DNA from: JADKFD01 sp050250665
GTDB taxonomy: Bacteria > Pseudomonadota > Gammaproteobacteria > Xanthomonadales > SZUA-5
DNA length: 64,000 nucleotides
Reading direction: 5' to 3'
Assembly (NCBI GenBank): GCA_050250665.1
Contig: JBFWOF010000001.1
Coordinates: forward strand, 62,001-126,000
Of this stretch, positions 43,328-52,864 are shown piece after piece (position 1 is the stretch's first letter; every line of letters starts with the position of its first letter). The translations under genes were made by a program, and so were the position numbers. The notes under the pieces are model-generated. The model saw only the letters and a list, made by a program, of their open reading frames with translations, did no database searches and had not been told where the DNA came from.

Positions 43328-45841
43328 TCAGGACTTCGGTGGCGACCAGTTGAGCCTTTCGGTTGGCCGCAACAACCAGCGACAGAGCGCCGGCAGGAAC
43401 ACGATGGCTGCGATCATGTTGACGACAAACATGAAGGTCAGCATCAGACCCATGTCGGCCTGGAACTTGAGATCCGAGAAGATCCACGTGGCCACACCCA
43501 CCGCCAGCGTCAGAGCGGTGTAGAAAATCGCGATGCCCGTGGTCTTCAGCGCTTCGAAGTAGGCCTGGCTCAAACCCTTGCCCTGCTGCATCAGTTCCCG
43601 CATCCGCGCGAAAATGTAGATCGCGTAGTCGACGCCGATACCCACGCCGAGGGCAACCACGGTCAGCGTGTTGACCTTGAGGCCGATGTTGAGCTCGACC
43701 ATCAAGGCTTCACCCAGTGCCGTCACCAGAATCAGCGGCATGACGATGCAGGCCGCCGCCAGCGGGTTCTTGAAGCTGAGAATGCACATCAGGAACACCG
43801 CTGCGTACAGCAGATAGAGCATCGGCTTTTCGAGCCGGGTTACGGTCTCGTTGATGGCTGCAGCCACGCCCACACTACCGGTCGCCAGACGCAGATTGAC
43901 CTCATCGGTGCGGTACTCCTCGCCCTTGTCAACGGCTTCCTGCATAGCGGCATCGCGCTCGACCCGGAAATTGACGTCATAGTCGCCATTCTTGGTGCGG
44001 AAATCCTTCACTGCGGCAACCACACGGGTAATCGTCTCTGCCTTGTGGTCCTCGGTGAAAATGATTATCGGCATGGCCTTGCATTCGGGCGAATCGATCA
44101 GGCCTGAATCGGTTTCCACACTCTGCAGACTCTGACGCATGACCTCCGCATTGCGCGGCAGCGAACGCCATTTGATGCTGCCCTCGTTGTACCCGGCAGT
44201 CACGATTCGGCCCACCATGGGCAGTGATATCACCTGCTGCACACCCGGCACGTTCTGCATGTTCCAGGCGAAACGATCAATGGTCTCCATCGCCGGGTAG
44301 CTCTCGGTGCAGGCGAAGGGCCCCACTTCGGCGATCACGTTGATGATATCGGTCGACAGGGAAAAGCGGTCGGTGATCAACCTGGAGTCCTGGTTGTAGC
44401 GGGCCTCCGGTCGCAGTTCAGCCACACCGTCCTGTGCGTCGCCCACCATCATCTTCTCGCCGTGCTGGTGCGCAAACCACCAGGTGGTGGCGCCCAGAAT
44501 GATGATCACCGCAGCTGTGCCGTGCCGACTGAAACGCGTCAGGAACGACCAGATGTGATCAAAAGCCGTGATCTGGCGCAGTCGATACGCGCGCTTGCGT
44601 GGCAGATTCTTGAGCTTGGTGTAGGACAGCAGAATCGGCAGCAGGATGAGGTTGGTGAAAATCGTCAGGAACACGCCCACCGTGGCGGTGACCGCAAGTT
44701 CGAAGATCATCTTGACCGGAATCAGCAGGATCGTGCCGAAACCGATGCAGCCTGCCACCAGGGCCACCGACCCGGGAATCAGCAGTCGCCGGAATGCGCG
44801 CACGGCAGCCTCTTCCGACGGTACGCCCTTGCGAGTCTGCAGTTCCTCCGGCGTCCCTTCTTCCAGGCCACCGAAGAAGATCTCGCCGCGATAACGATTG
44901 ATCATCTGTTCGCCATGACTGACGGCGATGGCGAAGATCAGGAAGGGAGTCAGCATGTTCATCGGATCGATGCCGAAGCCCATCAGGCGCAGCGCACCCA
45001 GCATCCAGATTACCGCGATGAAAGCGGCAAGCACGGTCAGGCTGGCGAGCTTGAAGGACGTCGAATAGATGAACAGCAACAACCAGGTAAACAGGATCGT
45101 TGCCAGGAAGAAGTACATGACCGAGCGCGCGCCATTGGCGATGTCATCGACGACCTTGGTGAAGCCGATGATGTGTACCGTGACGTTTCCGGTCTCGAGG
45201 GTCGAACGGATTTCTTCCAGGCGTTTGCCGATGGCCTGATAGTCCAGCTTCCCTCCCTCCGCCGCCGTTTCCGGAATCAACTCGGCCTGCACCATGGCCC
45301 CGGAGAAATCCTTGGCCACCAGCCTGCCAACAATGTTGGCTTTGACGATGTTGGTCCGAATCGTCTCGAAGTCTTCGGCCGTAGGATCGAACCCCGGCGC
45401 CGTGGTCGAGAAATTCGCCGGAATCACGTTGCCACCGGCAAAACCACCTTCAACGATCTCGACAAAGCGCGTGTTCGGAGTGAACACCGAACGCACCCGG
45501 GCAGGATCTACCTCGGGTATGGCCTTGACCGCTTCGGTCGCTGCTTCCAGCGCCGTGAAGTACTCCTTGTTGAAGATGTTTCCAGATTTGTCGATTAGCG
45601 CAACGAAGACCCGGTTGGCGCCTCCGAACTCTGCTTCGTAGTCCACGAAGGTCTGCATGTACTCGTGCTGCAGCGGCAACTGCTTGCGGAAACCTGCATC
45701 AATCTTGAGTGTGCTGGCCGCTGCCAGGAATCCGAGGGTGATCAGTGCAAAGATCACCAGCACCAGACCGCGATTGCCAAAAATCAGTTTTTCCAGCGTT
45801 GGATACCCAGGGTGATCCGCGCCCGATCCGAAACCTGCCAT
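43328..45841 (-). CDS. RND/MMPL superfamily transporter
   Basis: 837 residues. One N-terminal helix (LVLVIFALITLGFLAAAST), a periplasmic loop (about 50-225), a five-helix block (YFFLATILFTWLLLFIYSTS to about 410), another helix (VIIILGATTWWF), a second loop and a final five-helix block with VALGVGIGVDYAIYIFARMREL give the 12-helix RND plan. It belongs to the COG1033/hopanoid-lipid-type exporters of hydrophobic compounds, not the HAE1 drug pumps, and no adaptor protein is present. RBS GGAGAGG precedes ATG 45841. Last gene of the locus with YCF48, DUF1329, DUF1302 and lipase. Direction of transport unknown. Confidence 0.92.
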   Translation of the reverse strand: MAGFGSGADHPGYPTLEKLIFGNRGLVLVIFALITLGFLAAASTLKIDAGFRKQLPLQHEYMQTFVDYEAEFGGANRVFVALIDKSGNIFNKEYFTALEAATEAVKAIPEVDPARVRSVFTPNTRFVEIVEGGFAGGNVIPANFSTTAPGFDPTAEDFETIRTNIVKANIVGRLVAKDFSGAMVQAELIPETAAEGGKLDYQAIGKRLEEIRSTLETGNVTVHIIGFTKVVDDIANGARSVMYFFLATILFTWLLLFIYSTSFKLASLTVLAAFIAVIWMLGALRLMGFGIDPMNMLTPFLIFAIAVSHGEQMINRYRGEIFFGGLEEGTPEELQTRKGVPSEEAAVRAFRRLLIPGSVALVAGCIGFGTILLIPVKMIFELAVTATVGVFLTIFTNLILLPILLSYTKLKNLPRKRAYRLRQITAFDHIWSFLTRFSRHGTAAVIIILGATTWWFAHQHGEKMMVGDAQDGVAELRPEARYNQDSRLITDRFSLSTDIINVIAEVGPFACTESYPAMETIDRFAWNMQNVPGVQQVISLPMVGRIVTAGYNEGSIKWRSLPRNAEVMRQSLQSVETDSGLIDSPECKAMPIIIFTEDHKAETITRVVAAVKDFRTKNGDYDVNFRVERDAAMQEAVDKGEEYRTDEVNLRLATGSVGVAAAINETVTRLEKPMLYLLYAAVFLMCILSFKNPLAAACIVMPLILVTALGEALMVELNIGLKVNTLTVVALGVGIGVDYAIYIFARMRELMQQGKGLSQAYFEALKTTGIAIFYTALTLAVGVATWIFSDLKFQADMGLMLTFMFVVNMIAAIVFLPALCRWLLRPTERLNWSPPKS

Positions 45842-45855
45842 GATCCTCTCCCCGG

Positions 45856-46953
45856 TTAGTTAGGCTGGTAAGTGGCGACGCCGTTCTCGCCCACGGTCAG
45901 GAAATCGGTCTCACCCAGGGGCAAGACGCCGCTCATGACACCGCCGTCCGAGAAGGTATAGCCACGCATCTGGTCGGACCCTGCAGGCAGCAGCAGCACG
46001 GTACCGCTGGCACCCACCAGCACAGCGCGACTGCCCGATACTGCGGCTCCGCCCAGCAGACTGGCTTCGGTTCCAGTCTGCAATTGACGCCAGGTACGTC
46101 CAAGATCTCCGGTGGCAAAAGCATTCCCGCGCAAGCCGAAGGCCAGAATCGTACCGTTGTCCAGAGCCACGGCACCGAACATCGAGCCCTCATAAGGCAG
46201 AGTCTCCCGAACCCAGCTGAGCCCTTCATCGGTAGAACGGTAAGCCGAGCCGGTTTCGCCAACGATCAGCAAACCCAGCGGATTCTGAACGATCGCATTC
46301 AGATGCGGATCGCCTTCATCCGTTCCCATATCCGAGCTGGCGAGACCCGAGTCAGGATCGATTTCAAGATTGTCGGCCTGGTCTGCCGGCGCACCCGATG
46401 CCACCCGGTCGCTGATCAGTTCCACAGTCCAGTTCGCGCCACTGTCAGTGGTGGACAGGAACTGGCCGTAGGCACCAATCGCGTAGCCGCGCTCCTCGTC
46501 CAGGAAGAGCACGTCCAGCAGAGGACCCTCGGCTGTGATGTCGTGATGCTGCAGGGTCCAGGTCAGACCGCCATCACTGCTGTAGATCACGACCTGATCG
46601 TGCCCCACCGCCCACAGCTTGTTGCCGACGGCGGTGACCGCGGTCAGCATCGAGCGCGTGGGCGATGCGACCTGACGCCATTCGCTGCGGGACTCCGAAA
46701 CCAGGATATGTCCGCGGTCACCCACGACTACTGCCCGGTCACGCGAATTCGTGGCATCGAGCAGCAGGGAACGCTCAATCTGCTCCAGAGAGAGCATCTG
46801 CGCCGGTGAAGTCGCGGGGTCCGGCCAGGCCGTGCTGGCCGTGGTCGCCGCTGTGGTTGCTACATCCTGCGCATTCACTGCGGACACCATCAGGAGTCCC
46901 AGAATGCCTGCCAGCGGCGTTGCCTGCCGGCCCTTCTGTTGTCGGTGCCTCAT
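45856..46953 (-). CDS. Exported YCF48-like beta-propeller protein
   Basis: 365 residues from ATG 46953 (GGGGAAG 4-5 bases upstream). A signal peptide (ATPLAGILGLLMVSAVNAQ) is followed by repeated BNR/YCF48 blades: RAVVVGDRGHILVSES, LWAVGHDQVVIYSSDGGLTW, GYAIGAYGQFLSTTDSGANW, LLIVGETGSAYRSTDEGLSW, ILAFGLRGNAFATGDLGRTW. YCF48 itself assists photosystem II assembly, but non-photosynthetic homologues accompany RND/DUF1329/DUF1302 genes. It may be an assembly or ligand-holding partner in the periplasm. 14 bases before the RND gene. Confidence 0.9.
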   Translation of the reverse strand: MRHRQQKGRQATPLAGILGLLMVSAVNAQDVATTAATTASTAWPDPATSPAQMLSLEQIERSLLLDATNSRDRAVVVGDRGHILVSESRSEWRQVASPTRSMLTAVTAVGNKLWAVGHDQVVIYSSDGGLTWTLQHHDITAEGPLLDVLFLDEERGYAIGAYGQFLSTTDSGANWTVELISDRVASGAPADQADNLEIDPDSGLASSDMGTDEGDPHLNAIVQNPLGLLIVGETGSAYRSTDEGLSWVRETLPYEGSMFGAVALDNGTILAFGLRGNAFATGDLGRTWRQLQTGTEASLLGGAAVSGSRAVLVGASGTVLLLPAGSDQMRGYTFSDGGVMSGVLPLGETDFLTVGENGVATYQPN

Positions 46954-47042
46954 TCGCTTCCCCTCGAATCGGCTGCATTCAGATTCAAGCGTTTCCGGAA
47001 GTGGCTGTCCAGCCAGACGTCTTCCTTCTTCGCAAAAACAAA

Positions 47043-47073
47043 CGCCAGCCGGGACGAACGGCCCCGGCTGGCG
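47043..47073 (-). promoter_or_regulatory. Intercistronic hairpin between DUF1329 and YCF48 genes
   Basis: CGCCAGCCGGG faces CCCGGCTGGCG with an ~9-base loop in the 135-base gap. No U-tract follows on the minus strand; it could be a partial terminator or processing/stabilising hairpin that sets different expression of the two halves of the locus. Confidence 0.5.
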
Positions 47074-47088
47074 TACTCAAGCTACTGC

Positions 47089-48447
47089 TCAGCGAACGCC
47101 GCGATTTCGGAGAGCCTGCGGCGAGAAGTTTTCAGGTGAAGTCTGGAAGGAGAAGTCGACCGGCGTTTCCTTGTTGTCGATTCCCGAAGTGATGTAGCGA
47201 CCGGACTTCAGATCGTAATGCGTTTCCAGCGTCGTCCACAGCACCGGCTGGTCGTAGAAGTTGACGATGGCAGCCTCGCTGAAGCGCCACAGCTGCTCCT
47301 GGCTGTCGTAATGATCGACCAGGATGATCTGCCAGCTGTCTTCGTCCACATAGAAGGTGCGACGCTTGTTGATGTGACGGAAGCCCTGCTTGAGCGTGGC
47401 TTCGACCACCCAGACACGATGCAACTCGTAGCGCATCAGGTCTGGATTGACATGGCCCGGGCGGAGAATGTCCGAGTAATCCAGGCCGCTCGCATGGATC
47501 TTGTAGTCGTTGTACGGCACATAGATTTCGCGCTTGCCGGACAACTTCCAGTCGAAACGATCGAGAGCACCGTTGAACATGTCGAACATGTCATTGGTAC
47601 GCAGACCATCGGATGCCGTACCCGGGTTGTCATAGGCCACGTTCGGGGCCTTGCGCACACGACGCTGACCCGGATTGTAGACCCAGGCCTGTCTCGGCTG
47701 AGCTTCCTGATTCAGCGTCTCATGGACCAGCAACACGCTGCCGGCCAATCGCGCCGGCGCCAGAACTTCCTGGTAGAAATAGGTCAGAACGTTGTTGATG
47801 TCGGCGATGGTGTTGCCTTCTTTCCAGTACAGACCCAGCACTTCCTCGCGGATACGCACCGGAATGTAGGACCCGGATGCCGTTGGTGCTGCCTGGTTGG
47901 CCCAGCGCTTCACGGCAACGCCGCGGTACTTCATCTTGTGATTCCAGATGACCTGATAGCCGTCCTGCGGAATCGGGAACGGGATTCCCTCAGCCACATC
48001 AGACACACCGGCACCCGCACCAATCATCTTGGCGGTGACTGCGTTCTTCTTGGTCATCTGGTAAACGCGATCACTGAACGAAGCACTGCGACGCGTCGGA
48101 TAGATGTCCATCCTGTAGCTCGGGTACTTGGCGAACATGGCCTGCTGACCCACGGTCAACTTGGCGGCGTAGTCCTTGTAGTTGGCCGGCGTGATCGAGA
48201 ACGCCACCTTGTCCGTCGGGAACGGATCGGGATGGAAAATGCCAACCTTGTAGGTTGAGGGCGGGCGGGTGATGCCGCCCTCCCAAGCCGGGATGGTGCC
48301 TTCCTTGTTGCCCGCCTTCTCGCCGCCCATCGGCGTCAGATCGCGGCCAAGTCGGTCGGCCTGGGCCTGTGGAACGCCAGCTTGCAAACCAGCCGCCATC
48401 GACAGGCCAATGATCGCGCCAAGTAGGCGCACCTTGCGGATCGTCAT
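47089..48447 (-). CDS. DUF1329 periplasmic/outer-membrane protein
   Basis: 452 residues from ATG 48447 (GGGGAGAG upstream). A signal peptide (VRLLGAIIGLSMAAGLQAG) precedes the DUF1329 N-terminal motif RLGRDLTPMGGEKAGNKEGT and PAWEGGITRPP; further blocks are HPDPFPTDKVAFSI, RRVRKAPNVAYDNPGT and FYVDEDSWQIILVDHYD. The fold is related to LolA/LolB-type lipid-binding half-barrels, so it may carry a hydrophobic ligand across the periplasm. It is 26 bases after the DUF1302 gene and always pairs with it in related loci. Confidence 0.93.
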   Translation of the reverse strand: MTIRKVRLLGAIIGLSMAAGLQAGVPQAQADRLGRDLTPMGGEKAGNKEGTIPAWEGGITRPPSTYKVGIFHPDPFPTDKVAFSITPANYKDYAAKLTVGQQAMFAKYPSYRMDIYPTRRSASFSDRVYQMTKKNAVTAKMIGAGAGVSDVAEGIPFPIPQDGYQVIWNHKMKYRGVAVKRWANQAAPTASGSYIPVRIREEVLGLYWKEGNTIADINNVLTYFYQEVLAPARLAGSVLLVHETLNQEAQPRQAWVYNPGQRRVRKAPNVAYDNPGTASDGLRTNDMFDMFNGALDRFDWKLSGKREIYVPYNDYKIHASGLDYSDILRPGHVNPDLMRYELHRVWVVEATLKQGFRHINKRRTFYVDEDSWQIILVDHYDSQEQLWRFSEAAIVNFYDQPVLWTTLETHYDLKSGRYITSGIDNKETPVDFSFQTSPENFSPQALRNRGVR

Positions 48448-48473
48448 GATGCTCTCCCCTCCTGTCGACATGT

Positions 48474-50393
48474 TCAGAATGCGTAACGTGCGGTGAAGGC
48501 CACGAAATCACGGTCATTGATCAGATTGAAGTTGCCAGCGCCCATGAATCGGGTGTAGCTGACGTCCACGCTCCATTCATTGAGATAGTTGGCTTCGACA
48601 CCGACTGTGAGCGAGCGACGACCCTCAAGGAAGTTGCCACCCGGACCCGGCGTGATGCCGTTGACGTCATGGTTGAAGGCAACACGCGGCGAGAGAGTGT
48701 AGGCAGACCCGAAGGCATTGTTGTAATCGGCACGCGCCGCCAGACGGTAGCCCCACGAGAACTGCGTCGGGAAACCTTCATTCAGCGTTTGCGGATTGCG
48801 GAAGGCGCCAGTCAGGAAATCCGGACCACCACCGGTATCGGTACCGTCACCCTGGTAACGAAGCACATCCGGCGAGGGCAAATCCCAGACCTTGGTGAAA
48901 CCCATTTCCAGTACCGATGCGATCTGATCGGCGGCAACCCAGTTGCCAGGCCCGAAGATCTTGGTGGCGGTGAACTGGAACTGGCTGATTTCGTGGCGAT
49001 CCCAACCGCGCACGTACTCACCCGGGCCGACGGATCCGAGCTGGCTGATGAAGCGGTTCACCGGCTGCGGGATCAGGTTGTTCAGCGGGCTCAGCGCCGT
49101 AAACAGCAGTTCGACGTCATCGATCTGCAAGGGCGCATTGGGGCGGTAGCTCAACTCACCCTGCAAGGCAATGCCCGAGGCCTCCAACGTGGTGTTGAAG
49201 CTGAAACCGTAGAGTTCGATGTCTTCCGGGTATTCGGCAAAGTAGCGCGCCGAATTGGCATTCGCGTTGGTCACGCTGATGCCTGACAGCACCGGGATGC
49301 GACTATGGTAGTTCAGGTAGTACAGACCGAACTCGGTGTTGTTCAGCTCCGGCGCGAAGTAACGGAAAGCCACGCCGTATTGACCACTCTCCTTGGCATA
49401 ACGATCGGGGGCGCGTGGCACGGCTGCCGCACAAGCGCCTGAGCGCTGGATTGCCAGCGTGAACGGATCCAGACCCAGCGGGTTCTGACCGGCAAGAATG
49501 GCCGGACAGGCTGCGAAATTGATCGGCTCCGGCACAAGGCCGAAGTTCAGCATCACGTAGTCACCGCCTAGCGCCGCAAAATCGTTGGTGCTGAAGTAGG
49601 TACCCGACGGCTCCGGCTCGGTGATCTCGAACTCCGCCATGTACAGGGCTTCCATCGAGAGGTTCTCGTTGAAGCTGAAACTGGCGTGGATCATGTCGAT
49701 CGGAAGAAAGGCCTCCTTCAGTTCGGAACCTGCAATGCGCAGTTTCGACACGTCGATCGGATTGACGACGTTGATGCCGCCCTGGATGAAGGTGCTCTCA
49801 CCCCAACTGACCACCTGGCGACCCAGGCGTACGGTGGAATCGACGTTGCCCATCTGGAAATTGGCGTAGGCAAAGAAGTCCAGCAACTGCGTGTCCTTGC
49901 CGACCTTCTGCTTGGCCAGATTGGTCAGGTCATTGCGGCGCTGGTTTTCGTAATCGTAGAAGGACGTGGCGCGGGCGAAACCACCGAAGTGTTCGCCATA
50001 TTGCCAACTCAGTTCGCCATTCCACTTGATGGCGTTGCTGAACACATCGCCCCGATCCCATTTGCGGTTGCCGTCATCGCTGTTGACCGAGAAGCGCCCG
50101 GGCAGCAGGCGCTGCTGAGCGTTCGGCAGAGCTGCCGGGAAGGGAATCCCGGTGGGAATGGCGGCAGACGGCGGTACCGGCGTAAACAGGTTGGCCTTGC
50201 CGATCAAGCCCTCGGAGGGCTTTTCAACGCGCGACTGGATGCCGTAGCTGAAGGTGTTCGAGGTGGTCAGCGAGAATTCGCCGCTGCTGTACTCGTAAGC
50301 CAGTGCGGGCATCGCGCCCGCCGCAAGGGCGACCGCGACGGCTGCAGTGAGCACGCGATGCTTCGGCGCGCGTGGGTTTCCGGTGAGCTTCAT
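48474..50393 (-). CDS. DUF1302 outer-membrane protein
   Basis: 639 residues from ATG 50393 (GGAG 6 bases upstream). Signal peptide 1-32 (VLTAAVAVALAAGAMPALA). The mature start YEYSSGEFSLTTSNTFSYGI, DDGNRKWDRGDVFSNAIKWNGEL and VRLGRQVVSWGESTFIQGGIN are DUF1302 signatures. The C-terminus ends in a beta-signal-like VAFTARYAF with terminal Phe, supporting a barrel. It is the presumed outer-membrane channel for the substrate of this locus. Confidence 0.93.
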   Translation of the reverse strand: MKLTGNPRAPKHRVLTAAVAVALAAGAMPALAYEYSSGEFSLTTSNTFSYGIQSRVEKPSEGLIGKANLFTPVPPSAAIPTGIPFPAALPNAQQRLLPGRFSVNSDDGNRKWDRGDVFSNAIKWNGELSWQYGEHFGGFARATSFYDYENQRRNDLTNLAKQKVGKDTQLLDFFAYANFQMGNVDSTVRLGRQVVSWGESTFIQGGINVVNPIDVSKLRIAGSELKEAFLPIDMIHASFSFNENLSMEALYMAEFEITEPEPSGTYFSTNDFAALGGDYVMLNFGLVPEPINFAACPAILAGQNPLGLDPFTLAIQRSGACAAAVPRAPDRYAKESGQYGVAFRYFAPELNNTEFGLYYLNYHSRIPVLSGISVTNANANSARYFAEYPEDIELYGFSFNTTLEASGIALQGELSYRPNAPLQIDDVELLFTALSPLNNLIPQPVNRFISQLGSVGPGEYVRGWDRHEISQFQFTATKIFGPGNWVAADQIASVLEMGFTKVWDLPSPDVLRYQGDGTDTGGGPDFLTGAFRNPQTLNEGFPTQFSWGYRLAARADYNNAFGSAYTLSPRVAFNHDVNGITPGPGGNFLEGRRSLTVGVEANYLNEWSVDVSYTRFMGAGNFNLINDRDFVAFTARYAF

Positions 50394-50435
50394 ATTGATC
50401 TCCATGGTGATCATTCCGGGTTCGCGTCGAGTGCG

Positions 50436-52637
50436 TTACTGCGTGCGAATGACAGAGGTGTCGGTGACCGGCACCGTGGTGCCACCCGTCAGCAACATCG
50501 CAGCCATCTGCCGTTGCATCTCTACCGTGGCAGCAGCCGATGAGGCTGGCGACAGCAAGGAACCGTGATCGCCCTTGATGAAGCGGACGGCGCCACGGAC
50601 GCCATTGGCATTGGCCGTGCTCTGGGTGATCGTGGACAGACCCATGTAAGCGATCAGCGGTTCGGTACCGGCCAGCGGTGCGCCGGAAACGGTGTTGGGA
50701 ATGACTTGATCCGGAAGCGAACCGGCGCTGCCCACCACTTCGTGCAACAGAATGCGCTTGTTGGTCGTCAGTCGAGCGTAGTTGATCGGGTCAGCCGAAT
50801 CGATCACGGTCTGCGTGATCAGCAGGAACTGACCCAGCGTCCCCGGGAAGCGCGGATCGGTGGTCGTCAGACCTGCCGCAGCCGCCACGCCAGCGCGAAT
50901 ACGCGGACCGAAGGTCGGACTGCCATTGAGCAGATAGGAGATTTGCCCACCCGGCACACTGAGTACGGCAACGTTGACGGTCGGTTCCAGCGCCATGAAC
51001 ACCGTGCCGGCGATCGAACCCAGTGACTGACCGACAAATCCGATGCGCGAACCGTCGAAGTCAGGCACCTCATTACCGTTCACGTCCATGCTCGGCACCG
51101 ACAGGGCCAGCACCGACAGATCCGCTTCCGCCTGACGCAGGTTGTCGCGCGACGTCAGCAGACTGGCGAGATTGATCGAATGCGCGCCAGAGTCGTCGAC
51201 CACGCCATCCGGGCCCGGAGCACCAGTGGTGTTGTTGATCAAGTCCACATCGAAGGTGCGCTCGCGGGCACCCAGAGCGGCGAAAGGCGTGTTACCGATG
51301 TAGAACGGGCGGCAAGCATCAGCCGGATTGGTCGGCGAAGCACCGTGCAGCGGCTGATCGATGGACACGACCGCAAATCCTGCCTGGGCCATGGTGGCGG
51401 AAATCGCCAGCATGTCGCAGCGGTTGCGAGTGACACCGTGCTGGAAGATGGCGACCGGCCAGCCAGACGCCGGACGGGTCTGTCCCGAAGCCGCGTTCGG
51501 CAGAGTCACCAACACCGGCACCGTGACCGAGGTCGTGCGCACGGGAATCGGATTGGCGACGGTCAGGTTGGTCGACGTGGGATCCAGACCGAGCGCATTG
51601 AATGGCGGCACGTAACCACCCGGAGCGGCCTTCCAGAACCCGGTCAACACCGCCGACGGCGGCGCGGCCGGCGTACCAGTGCCCGGAGCAGTCAGGTAAT
51701 AGGGCAAGGTAATGACGCCGATGTAGATATCGGCGATTGGCGGAAGCCCGGCAGCAGCCGTGGTCAACCCCGTGAAGGCGAAGCGTGAAGGCGCCGGCTG
51801 CGCCTGCGCACGCAGGGCCCGCAGGGTCGGAGACACGCCCTGGGTATTGACCACCCAGGAGATGACGATATCCGGGGCAGACACTCCAGCGCTGGCTGCT
51901 GCCGCTTCCTGGGTGTTGGTCAACTGACGCAGCGGCTCGAGCGGACAGGCCTGGGCGACAGTCAACAGCGGATCCAGCGAAACGCAGTTGGCGCCCGTGC
52001 CCGAGGACAGCGGCGTCGTTCGCTTCGCCAGGAAATAGGTCAGGTCAGGCGTCGCGTTATTGCCCGCCGTATCGGTGACACCCTTGGTGATCACGGCCAT
52101 GTACGACTTAAGCTCTTCCAGCGGCTTCGTCGGGACGATGGCAAGTGTCCTGCCGGTGGCATCGGTGGTTGACACCGCGACCACGTATTCCGCCGGGGAA
52201 GTCAATTCGCGCACGACCCGCTGAACCGCGCCGGTCGCCGGGCCTGAAGTCACGATCTGGACTTCGAACATGCGCACGGTCTGCCCGGCCACCAGCGACG
52301 AAGGCGCGATGGCTGCACTGAACGTGGTGGACCAGGCAGCGCTGGTGCTGAATCCGTCCAGCGCGTTCAGCGCGACTGTCGGGTCGCTGAAGTTGTTCGG
52401 GTTGGCCGCCGGCGCATTCACGGTCAAATCCCGGCTGCCCTGCAGCAATAGATTGTTGGGGAACGGAATGGCCGCCACAGCAGTATCGAATCGCGCGGTC
52501 ATGATGCCGCTGACGAAGGTGCCGTTGGTGTTGGTGGCTGGGGGTTGCGGGGTAGCCCGCGGGCTGTTGCTGCTGCCTGAGCAAGCGCCCAACAGGAGAC
52601 CGGCGATAGCCAGTGGAACGAGCCGCTGGAGGTGCAT
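50436..52637 (-). CDS. VolA/Pla-1/Cef-type surface lipase lipoprotein
   Basis: 733 residues from ATG 52637. A lipoprotein signal ends in the lipobox LLGAC with Cys19, followed by SGSSNSP. The N-terminal virulence-factor-lipase domain includes MTARFDTAVAAIPFPNNLLL and DPTVALNALDGFSTSA. The catalytic half has the nucleophile Ser538 in IGFVGQSLGSIAG, preceded by VAIFQHGVTRNRCDMLAIS (oxyanion region). VolA of Vibrio cholerae is a surface-exposed phospholipase that frees fatty acids for uptake. Here the gene heads a locus with an outer-membrane barrel and an RND transporter. Substrate is inferred to be a lipid ester. Confidence 0.88.
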   Translation of the reverse strand: MHLQRLVPLAIAGLLLGACSGSSNSPRATPQPPATNTNGTFVSGIMTARFDTAVAAIPFPNNLLLQGSRDLTVNAPAANPNNFSDPTVALNALDGFSTSAAWSTTFSAAIAPSSLVAGQTVRMFEVQIVTSGPATGAVQRVVRELTSPAEYVVAVSTTDATGRTLAIVPTKPLEELKSYMAVITKGVTDTAGNNATPDLTYFLAKRTTPLSSGTGANCVSLDPLLTVAQACPLEPLRQLTNTQEAAAASAGVSAPDIVISWVVNTQGVSPTLRALRAQAQPAPSRFAFTGLTTAAAGLPPIADIYIGVITLPYYLTAPGTGTPAAPPSAVLTGFWKAAPGGYVPPFNALGLDPTSTNLTVANPIPVRTTSVTVPVLVTLPNAASGQTRPASGWPVAIFQHGVTRNRCDMLAISATMAQAGFAVVSIDQPLHGASPTNPADACRPFYIGNTPFAALGARERTFDVDLINNTTGAPGPDGVVDDSGAHSINLASLLTSRDNLRQAEADLSVLALSVPSMDVNGNEVPDFDGSRIGFVGQSLGSIAGTVFMALEPTVNVAVLSVPGGQISYLLNGSPTFGPRIRAGVAAAAGLTTTDPRFPGTLGQFLLITQTVIDSADPINYARLTTNKRILLHEVVGSAGSLPDQVIPNTVSGAPLAGTEPLIAYMGLSTITQSTANANGVRGAVRFIKGDHGSLLSPASSAAATVEMQRQMAAMLLTGGTTVPVTDTSVIRTQ

Positions 52638-52686
52638 GCGCGGATTCCTTTTCTTGGTAAACGGGACGGGATGAGACGATCTGATG

Positions 52687-52744
52687 ATAAGTAGTGCTGT
52701 CAATTGAACGCAACACAAAACTAACGTTTGGATCAACTACTTAT
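52687..52744. promoter_or_regulatory. Candidate operator: 9-bp inverted repeat upstream of the lipase gene
   Basis: ATAAGTAGT (52687-52695) and ACTACTTAT (52736-52744) are perfect complements 40 bases apart in the most AT-rich stretch of this region, 50-107 bases before the lipase ATG. A looped dimer-of-dimers operator is possible. No convincing -35/-10 pair was found. The rest of 52638-52864 holds nothing recognisable. Confidence 0.4.
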
Positions 52745-52864
52745 GCTGCAGCGCAGCAGTTGGCGGCGGACCGAATCTGCGCTTCCGCGCGAGATCCGGC
52801 GATGCGCCGAATCCCGCATACGGTCGCGACTTGATGCGCCGCAGGGCAATTTTCGATGCCCTGA

